Below are positions 1-4,794 of a stretch of 5,328 nucleotides of DNA, piece after piece. The first letter of the stretch is position 1. Each line of letters begins with the position of its first letter. The stretch comes from an uncultured bacterium (GTDB lineage Bacteria > Bacillota_I > Bacilli_A > RF39 > UBA660): NCBI GenBank assembly GCA_900314225.1, contig OMUM01000201.1, positions 1-5,328 of the forward strand, read 5' to 3'. The notes under the pieces are model-generated. The model saw only the letters and a program-made list of their open reading frames with translations. It was not told the DNA's origin and ran no database searches. Both the position numbers and the translations under genes were made by a program.

Positions 1-55
1 TAAAACTCGAACTAATCTATCTTTTTAAAAGTTTAAATATTTCCCTTATTTTATA

Positions 56-151
56 TTACTTTCCACAGCAATTCTTATACTTTTTTCCCGAACCACATGC
101 TAACCATTTGGAAGTATTTATACAATTTTTGGTACATATAGTACTATGCAT
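56..151 (-). CDS. Possible SEC-C motif micro-protein (31 aa) or remnant tail of a larger gene
   Basis: A minus-strand frame from ATG (149-151) to TAA (56-58) encodes 31 residues ending in CGSGKKYKNCCGK, which I read directly as a SEC-C zinc-binding motif. The motif is known as a C-terminal metal-binding tail of SecA, YecA/YchJ-like and many small proteins. The usual first cysteine of the CxC pair is missing: the sequence is W-L-A-C instead of x-C-x-C. Two further cysteines, C6 and C10, lie upstream in a CxxxC arrangement. An AAGGA (156-160) sits 4 nt before the ATG, a slightly short but usable ribosome binding site. An in-frame stop at 164-166 closes the frame upstream, and the minus frames above it are full of stops, so no parent gene is visible. 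It may be a real micro-protein or a decayed fragment. The motif call is firm; status as an expressed gene is uncertain. Confidence 0.4.
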   Translation of the reverse strand: MHSTICTKNCINTSKWLACGSGKKYKNCCGK

Positions 152-232
152 AATTTCCTTATTTCATGGGCATTTAGCAGTGTTTATTATCAGTATTGTT
201 CATATTATGAATATTATGATTATTTTGCTCTA

Positions 233-325
233 CGTGGACAAAATGTGGACAAAGTCATCTATCAGATTAGTCTTTGTTTACAATCTAATTGTATACTATA
301 TAAATCAATTAATCAATGTGGACAG
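233..325. repeat. Cluster of three TGTGGACAA-like 9-mers (DnaA-box-like)
   Basis: CGTGGACAA (233-241), TGTGGACAA (244-252) and TGTGGACAG (317-325) lie in the same orientation. The first two are in tandem with an 11-bp period. The reverse complement, TTGTCCACA, differs by one base from the canonical bacterial DnaA box TTATCCACA. The cluster lies in the AT-rich gap (152-371) between the kinase terminator and the SEC-C frame, where I see no other gene. Whether it binds DnaA, is an iteron relic, or is chance in AT-rich DNA cannot be decided from the sequence. Confidence 0.35.
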
Positions 326-371
326 GCTTTTTCTGTTGTATTCAAAATGTTGTGGTTTATATATAAAATTA

Positions 372-405
372 AAAACACTGTAGTTTTAAATAATTATAGT
401 GTTTT
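372..405 (-). terminator. Intrinsic terminator of the histidine kinase gene (possibly bidirectional)
   Basis: Arms at 372-382 and 395-405 form an 11-bp stem (AAAACACTGTA against TATAGTGTTTT, with one G-T wobble) around a 12-base AT-rich loop. Read on the minus strand, the second arm ends in a T-run and continues into T-rich sequence (TTTTTAATTTTAT). The stem starts one base after the kinase stop codon (407-409). The plus-strand arm also ends in TTTT, so it could work weakly in both directions, but no plus-strand gene is present. Confidence 0.75.
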
Positions 406-406
406 A

Positions 407-2494
407 TTATTGATTATTAATTTCGTTATTTTCTCCACCAACTACATATGCTGGTACATCTTTAAATCTATCAACATTTGGATTATACTTAGGTGTTTCT
501 ACCTCAACTTCAGTAGTTGTTTCTAATTCTTCTGTTTGTGGTTGAGTTTTTACTACATTGTTGGAATTCTCTTTAAATATTAAATCTAATTTTTCTTTTA
601 TTTGATCTTTATTAAATGGTTTAGCAATATAATCAACAAATCCTTCTGCTAAATATTTTTCTCTAGCACCTGCAACAGCATCAGCTGTTAGTGCTATTGT
701 TGGTATATTGAAATTAGGATTTTCTTTTAATCTAGCAATTGCTGTTTCTCCACTCATATTAGGCATCATAATATCCATTAAAATCAAATCATATTCATTA
801 CCGTTTGGTAATTTATCTAAACATTCTTGACCATCATAACATTCATCAATTTCAAAATTAAAATCTTGTAATGCTTTTCTAGCTACTTTAATATTTATTT
901 TACTATCATCAACAATTAATATTTTCTTATTTGAGGCAATTGGTGAAATGCTTTCTACTTTTTGAGTTATGTCTAATTGCTCTTCCACTTCTGTTTTTTC
1001 TACAGTTTGAGTATCACTAATTACTGGCATCTTAGAAGTTATATTTAATTCAATAGTCTGATTTGGATCTGTCATTTTACTTATTTTTTGTGGTATTGAA
1101 ACTACAAATAATGAACCTTTTCCAAATTGTGATTGAACATTAATTTTTCCACCCATCATTTCAACTAGCGCTTTTGTTATTGCTAATCCTAAACCTGTTC
1201 CTTCTGTAGTTGAATTCTTTTCAACATCTAATCTTTCAAATTTAGTAAATAATTTATTTATATTTTCTGCTTTAATTCCTCTACCTGTGTCTCTTACACT
1301 AATTATTAAATTACAATTATTATTTTGGTTTATACATTTTGCAGTTAGTTCTATATCTCCTTGTTCAGTGTATTTAATTGCATTGGTAAGCAAATTGTTA
1401 ATAATCTCTTTAATATGAGTTTTATCTCCAATCAATTCATAAGGTATATCAGAAGCAAGATTTAATTTAAAGTTAATATTTTTTTCTCCAATTCTTGTAG
1501 CATCTATTTTTGCAAGTGATTCAACTTCTTTTCTAAAATTATATGGAACTTCAGTAATTTCCATTTTATTACTTTCAATTTTATTAATATCTAGGATATT
1601 TCCAACTATTTCTAAAAGGGTTTGTGACGCTTCTAGAATATAATCAGCATCCTCTACAATTTCTGGATCTGCTGTATCTTTATGACTCTGAATATCCTCA
1701 CTAAATCCAACAATAGCATTAAGTGGTGTTCTTATTTCATGAGACATACTAGATAAAAAATCTGATTTTGCTCTATTTGCTCTTTCTGCTTGATCCTTTG
1801 CTATTTCTAATTGATTAACCATTTTTACATCTGGATTTTCAATAGTAAAGTACATTATTGCAGTAACAAATGCAAATGAACAAGTTATTAGTATTATTCC
1901 AGGGTTAATATGTCTTATTGCAAATGCAATAGCAAAGCAAATTAATAAAGCAACCATTGGAATTAACTTTTTCTTATTTAATTTCTTTAAATTCATAAAA
2001 ATATTAATAAAGTCTAGAATCATAAATATTCCACATGCTATTGTTAATGCATTAGCTGCCATACCATAAGAATAAACTGCATCCGGCTCATTATGATATT
2101 GCAATGGTAAGAATAATACACTACCTAATAGCAACGTATAAACCACAATATTAATAATTCGTTCTGTTTTATTAAATTTTATTGTTCCTATTTTATCTAT
2201 TTCTTCTGTTTTACTACATGCTATATAAATATAAATAGTAAATAAAGAAACAAAAGTTGCAAAGTACACTAGATATGCTCTATTGCAAATCAAATTTAAT
2301 ATAGGTATTTCTTCCATATGTTGAACAGTAAAACAACATGCTAATTCTAATATTAAACCAATTACATTTAATACTAATAATGTCGCATATATTTCAGTTT
2401 CAGTTGTTTTTCGCCTCTTTTTAGTAAAATACACTGAGCATAGTAAAAGCATATAAATTAAGCTACATACTATAAAAGATATACCTATCAGCAT
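407..2494 (-). CDS. Membrane-bound hybrid sensor histidine kinase with C-terminal receiver domain
   Basis: The 695-aa product is a two-component phosphorelay sensor in the cytoplasmic membrane. About seven hydrophobic segments (near 2-23, 37-57, 69-92, 113-133, 145-168, 176-193, 198-217) form an integral sensor with no large extracellular domain. A short helical linker leads to HisKA, with H-box SHEIRTPLN and phospho-His H252. The HATPase follows: N-box around N367/N371, G1 DTGRG (402-406), F-box LFTKFER (415-421), G2 GTGLG (432-436). A polar linker of about 50 residues precedes the receiver, which shows acidic pair D529/D530, phospho-acceptor D574 (LILMDIMMP), T603 and K625. All key residues are intact. 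No Hpt or DNA-binding output domain is present, so the phosphate must pass to another protein or the receiver acts in cis. An unusual acidic tail of about 50 residues follows. The start is ATG 2492-2494, with AGAGGTG 6 nt upstream; the in-frame GTG at 2503 overlaps that site and would add only three residues. The ligand is unknown. Confidence 0.93.
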   Translation of the reverse strand: MLIGISFIVCSLIYMLLLCSVYFTKKRRKTTETEIYATLLVLNVIGLILELACCFTVQHMEEIPILNLICNRAYLVYFATFVSLFTIYIYIACSKTEEIDKIGTIKFNKTERIINIVVYTLLLGSVLFLPLQYHNEPDAVYSYGMAANALTIACGIFMILDFINIFMNLKKLNKKKLIPMVALLICFAIAFAIRHINPGIILITCSFAFVTAIMYFTIENPDVKMVNQLEIAKDQAERANRAKSDFLSSMSHEIRTPLNAIVGFSEDIQSHKDTADPEIVEDADYILEASQTLLEIVGNILDINKIESNKMEITEVPYNFRKEVESLAKIDATRIGEKNINFKLNLASDIPYELIGDKTHIKEIINNLLTNAIKYTEQGDIELTAKCINQNNNCNLIISVRDTGRGIKAENINKLFTKFERLDVEKNSTTEGTGLGLAITKALVEMMGGKINVQSQFGKGSLFVVSIPQKISKMTDPNQTIELNITSKMPVISDTQTVEKTEVEEQLDITQKVESISPIASNKKILIVDDSKINIKVARKALQDFNFEIDECYDGQECLDKLPNGNEYDLILMDIMMPNMSGETAIARLKENPNFNIPTIALTADAVAGAREKYLAEGFVDYIAKPFNKDQIKEKLDLIFKENSNNVVKTQPQTEELETTTEVEVETPKYNPNVDRFKDVPAYVVGGENNEINNQ

Positions 2495-2500
2495 ACAACA

Positions 2501-2507
2501 CACCTCT
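2501..2507 (-). promoter_or_regulatory. Ribosome binding site that fixes the kinase start at ATG 2494
   Basis: AGAGGTG on the minus strand is a strong Shine-Dalgarno sequence, 6 nt before ATG 2492-2494. The longer in-frame alternative, GTG 2501-2503, is part of this site and has no site of its own at proper distance. The ATG is therefore the likelier start. Confidence 0.8.
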
Positions 2508-2518
2508 ATTTTTTTATC

Positions 2519-2527
2519 ATTATACCA
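2519..2527 (-). promoter_or_regulatory. Extended -10 promoter for the histidine kinase gene
   Basis: TGG-TATAAT on the minus strand is a perfect -10 hexamer (2519-2524) with the TGn extension. No good -35 hexamer lies 16-18 bp upstream (GTATAA is the nearest), so recognition would rest on the extended -10. Transcription would start near 2512, giving a very short leader of about 18 nt that begins just ahead of the ribosome binding site. The promoter abuts the terminator of the ligase gene. Confidence 0.6.
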
Positions 2528-2557
2528 TAAAAATAACGAGTTTATACACTCGTTATT
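2528..2557 (-). terminator. Intrinsic terminator of the AMP-dependent ligase gene
   Basis: Perfect 9-bp arms AATAACGAG (2532-2540) and CTCGTTATT (2549-2557) enclose an 8-base loop. On the minus strand the second arm runs into TTATTTTTATGG. The hairpin begins 9 bases after the ligase stop (2567-2569) and separates it from the kinase promoter, so the two genes are probably separate transcription units with possible read-through. Confidence 0.8.
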
Positions 2558-2566
2558 AACTTTTGT

Positions 2567-4459
2567 TTATAATGTCTTTTTTAAAACTCTTTCCGATGGC
2601 TTATTTTTTATATGTGAATCTTCTGATTCTAATGCCAAATAATCTATTTTTCCTATTGGTGTTAGAGGAAGTTCATCTCTAAATTTATAATCTACTGGCT
2701 GAACATATTCAGGTAATTTTTCTGCACATAATAATTGCAATTCTTGTAATATTTGCTCTTGATAAGGTTTAAATCCATCCTTTAATACTACATGAGCTTT
2801 TGGTAATTTTCCTTGACTATGTTCACTATCAGCAATAGATACAACCTTGCAAGCTTCAACAGCATTGTGACTACCTATTACATTTTCTATTATTGATGGA
2901 AATACTTTAAATCCATCATATCTTATCATCATTCTTTTAATTCTATCTACAATATATAAACTACCATTTTCAGTTATATGTCCTATGTCTCCAGTATGTA
3001 CCCATAATTTTCCATCAGCATGTCTTTTAATGATAGCATCTGTTGCTTCTTGATTTTCAAAATATCCAAGCATTGTATTTGGCCCTGTGATACATATTTC
3101 TCCATCTTCATTATAACCAAGTTCATCTTCTGTTTCTGGTTCGAATACAGCTATTGTTGTTTTAACAAATGGTATACCAACACTTCCAATTTCATTATTT
3201 TCATCAACTGTTCCTGAAACTCCACCAGTTACTTCTGTCATTCCATAGCCCTTAACAACTTTTGATGAACAATTATGCTCTCTTAAAAAATCGTTTGTTT
3301 GTTGCTCAAGAGTTATATCCATTGCATCTCCACCAACAGTTGGTGCAATAATATATGATAAATCTTTTTTAGCAAGTTTCTTACTATTTATTATCGTTCC
3401 AAAATATGATGGAACTCCAACCATATGAATCGGTTTATATTTAATTAATAATTCATCAAACTTCTTGGGATCAAATTGCGGAATTAGAATTGTTTCCATT
3501 CCAATTGTTAATGGTAAATGTAATCCCATTCCTACTCCATAAGCTATAAATGTTGGCATTATATCTAACCAATTGTGCTCTCTTTGCATATCAATACCAG
3601 TTAATACGCTTTGTAATGCCACAGCATTGATATTCTCATTTGATAGTATTACTCCTTTAGGTTGTCCAGTAGTTCCTCCAGTATGTTCTATTACTAATGG
3701 TCTATTTGGAATAAATTCAGCTTCTGTTTTTTTTGTATATGATTTTCCTTGTGAAATAAATTGTTTCCAATCCATTGTATGTTCATTAAATACATTCTTT
3801 TTAGAACTATCTTTAATTGATTCAATAAATTCTTTTGCTTTATATCCAAAGTTTAATCCGAATGGTAATGATTCTGCAGGAGATACTGCAATTATCTGTT
3901 TTACTGTACCGTTTTCAGATAAAGGTTTTACTTTATTATAGTAAGAATCAACAATAACAACTTTATCTGATTGTACTTCTTCTATATACTTATGAATTCC
4001 TTCAGCACTTGTTCTTGGATCTATCATATTAGCTACAGCTCCAATTTTACTCATAGCATAGAATAAATATACCGCTTCAGGTGTATTAGGCATAGAAATA
4101 GTAACTATATCATTTTCTTTAACACCCATAGCTTTTAGAGCTTTTGCTGTTTCCTCTATTCTGTAGAATAATTCATTAAATGATATTTTTCTTCCATAGT
4201 AACTCAAGGCAGTTCTACCTAAATATTTGCTATTTTGATGATATAAATATTGATAAGCCGTCATTTTTGGCATACCAGTTTTTATTTGTTCTTCTGTATA
4301 ATATTTTAGCCAAGGTTTATCAATACTTGCATAACCAGTTAAAGGTCCTTGCATTTCTCCTGTTAATAATTGTCTTAAATATAAATCTCTTTGCTCTTCT
4401 TCGAGATCACTTAACTTTGATAATTCTTGTTTTAATTTTATTAATGCTTCTTTGTTCAT
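2567..4459 (-). CDS. AMP-dependent acyl/aryl-CoA ligase (ANL superfamily)
   Basis: The 630-aa product is a class I adenylate-forming enzyme that activates a carboxylate with ATP to an acyl-AMP and then, most likely, passes it to CoA. Core motifs read in order: phosphate-binding loop TGGTTGQPKG (260-269), YGMTE (405-409), adenylate-binding Asp in HTGD (D491), hinge region VDRIKRM (504-510), and C-terminal catalytic lysine in PLTPIGK (K604). All are intact. It has no membrane segment or carrier domain. At 630 aa it is longer than the 500-560 aa usual for the family, because of a leader of about 70 residues containing TGYASIDKPWLKYY. I recall this leader type from clostridial acyl-CoA synthetases, but that is memory and not a search. 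The start is supported by GGGGGA (4466-4471) 6 nt before ATG. It is a single-gene unit with its own strong promoter and terminator. The substrate is not predictable here: a fatty acid is likely, while an aryl acid or acyl-carrier-protein acceptor is possible. Confidence 0.92.
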   Translation of the reverse strand: MNKEALIKLKQELSKLSDLEEEQRDLYLRQLLTGEMQGPLTGYASIDKPWLKYYTEEQIKTGMPKMTAYQYLYHQNSKYLGRTALSYYGRKISFNELFYRIEETAKALKAMGVKENDIVTISMPNTPEAVYLFYAMSKIGAVANMIDPRTSAEGIHKYIEEVQSDKVVIVDSYYNKVKPLSENGTVKQIIAVSPAESLPFGLNFGYKAKEFIESIKDSSKKNVFNEHTMDWKQFISQGKSYTKKTEAEFIPNRPLVIEHTGGTTGQPKGVILSNENINAVALQSVLTGIDMQREHNWLDIMPTFIAYGVGMGLHLPLTIGMETILIPQFDPKKFDELLIKYKPIHMVGVPSYFGTIINSKKLAKKDLSYIIAPTVGGDAMDITLEQQTNDFLREHNCSSKVVKGYGMTEVTGGVSGTVDENNEIGSVGIPFVKTTIAVFEPETEDELGYNEDGEICITGPNTMLGYFENQEATDAIIKRHADGKLWVHTGDIGHITENGSLYIVDRIKRMMIRYDGFKVFPSIIENVIGSHNAVEACKVVSIADSEHSQGKLPKAHVVLKDGFKPYQEQILQELQLLCAEKLPEYVQPVDYKFRDELPLTPIGKIDYLALESEDSHIKNKPSERVLKKTL

Positions 4460-4473
4460 AGTCTATCCCCCAA

Positions 4474-4497
4474 TATCAAAACCAATCATTTTTGATA
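4474..4497. promoter_or_regulatory. Inverted repeat at the ligase transcription start (operator or leader hairpin)
   Basis: Perfect 8-bp arms TATCAAAA (4474-4481) and TTTTGATA (4490-4497) are separated by 8 bases. The outer edge lies 6 bp downstream of the -10 hexamer, so the repeat covers about +1 to +24. Its position suits a repressor operator; in RNA it would form a weak AU-rich hairpin just ahead of the ribosome binding site. A third copy of the half-site lies at 4564-4571. The binding protein is unknown. Confidence 0.5.
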
Positions 4498-4503
4498 GCG
4501 ATT

Positions 4504-4532
4504 ATTATAGCATAATAACCCTTGTTTGTCAA
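4504..4532 (-). promoter_or_regulatory. Consensus SigA promoter of the ligase gene
   Basis: On the minus strand, TTGACA (-35, at 4527-4532) and TATAAT (-10, at 4504-4509) are both perfect matches, spaced 17 bp, with an additional TGn extended -10 (4510-4512). Transcription would start near 4497, giving a leader of about 38 nt before the ATG at 4459. A full-consensus promoter with an extended -10 suggests strong basal expression, which is often controlled by a repressor. Confidence 0.9.
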
Positions 4533-4651
4533 AACAGTGTAAAGTATTTATTAGGGAAATATATATCAAAAAAATGAAAATACGTGGCACGTTTTGTCAG
4601 TCTGCTGATGAAAGTGGCGATAGTATTTTTCTTTTTTATGAATCTCGATGA
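4533..4651. other. Intergenic stretch between ligase promoter and mob terminator, no gene seen
   Basis: No reading frame with a ribosome binding site is visible on either strand. It holds a half-site TATCAAAA (4564-4571), a palindrome ACGTG-G-CACGT (4582-4592), and a small repeat TCAG-TCTG-CTGA (4597-4608). The block from about 4581 to 4620 looks more GC-rich than its surroundings. The junction between mobile DNA on the right and chromosomal DNA on the left probably falls here or nearby, but I see no clear target duplication or integrase site. Confidence 0.4.
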
Positions 4652-4704
4652 TGAAATAAAAAAGGCACCTTTACTACTTACGAATGTTTGTAGTATTGGT
4701 GCTT
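4652..4704 (-). terminator. Intrinsic terminator downstream of mob and oriT
   Basis: Two stacked stems pair GCACC (4665-4669) with GGTGC (4698-4702) and TACTAC (4672-4677) with GTAGTA (4690-4695). A 2x2 TT internal loop lies between them and a 12-base loop closes the hairpin. On the minus strand the hairpin runs into CTTTTTTATTT (T-run at 4658-4663). It lies about 90 bp behind the mob stop, so the mob transcript would include the whole oriT region. It also shields the ligase promoter from mob read-through. Confidence 0.8.
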
Positions 4705-4707
4705 AAT

Positions 4708-4732
4708 GGGATTCCAAAGGGTTTATCCTTGG
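4708..4732. repeat. Imperfect hairpin next to oriT
   Basis: GGGATTCCAAAGG is followed by GTTTAT and CCTTGG. AAGG (4717-4720) pairs with CCTT (4727-4730), and CC (4714-4715) pairs with GG (4731-4732) around one bulged A. I recall similar GGGATTCCAAAGGG...CCCTTTGG blocks near mobilisation genes in gut Firmicutes. That is memory and has not been checked by search. It joins directly to the GGCACACA arm of oriT. Confidence 0.4.
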
Positions 4733-4793
4733 CACACATTGTTATTGGCTCTGCCAATATCATAGTGTGTTACTATCTTGTCTAAAAGATAGT
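4731..4793 (+). other. oriT: MobV-type origin of transfer (oriT)
   Basis: The plus strand carries TAGTGTG|TTA (4763-4772), which matches the nick sequence I know for pMV158-type MobV origins; the cut would fall between G4769 and T4770. The layout also matches. A GGCACACA arm (4731-4738) contains CACAC, which can pair with GTGTG (4765-4769). Inside it is a perfect hairpin TATTGGC-TCT-GCCAATA (4743-4759). The alternative pairing ATAG (4762-4765) with CTAT (4773-4776) puts the nick in a 7-base loop. A perfect 8-bp hairpin, ACTATCTT (4772-4779) with AAGATAGT (4786-4793), follows and ends just before the mob stop codon. The arms differ in sequence from pMV158, but the order of parts is the same. 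The relaxase would attach to the 5' end at T4770 and lead the plus strand rightward, into mob. The function is inferred from motif and structure. Confidence 0.78.
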
Positions 4794-4794
4794 C

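Noticed and set aside
1..55. AT-rich window edge with a short CTTTTAAAAAG-like palindrome on the minus strand
   Set aside because: It has no GC-containing stem and no clear T-tract after a stem, so it cannot be supported as a terminator of the SEC-C frame.
108..526. Plus-strand reading frames across 108-383 and 146-526
   Set aside because: They overlap the kinase 3' end, its terminator and the SEC-C frame. Composition is hydrophobic and Tyr/Ile-rich, as expected from AT-rich DNA, with no ribosome binding site or recognisable domain.
2501..2503. GTG as start codon of the histidine kinase
   Set aside because: It forms part of the AGAGGTG ribosome binding site that serves ATG 2494 at ideal spacing; the extension would add only three residues.
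3020..4461. Plus-strand reading frames at 3020-3217, 3573-3941 and 4180-4461
   Set aside because: These are antisense shadows of the well-supported ligase gene, with no domain signal and Cys/Phe/Ile-rich translations.
3990..4560. CRISPR-like or IS-like repeats near the ligase 5' end
   Set aside because: No regularly spaced repeats, terminal inverted repeats or transposase frames were found. The only repeats are the short operator-like half-sites.
4605..4611. CTGATGA resembling the hammerhead ribozyme core
   Set aside because: No stem II followed by GAAA, and no matching stem III with a cleavage triplet, can be formed around it on either strand. The heptamer alone is not evidence.
4672..4695. 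TACTAC...ACGA in a hairpin, resembling a rolling-circle double-strand origin nick site
   Set aside because: The pMV158-type nick motif TACTACGAC is interrupted here, and no rep gene is in the window. The hairpin with its T-run is explained as the mob terminator.
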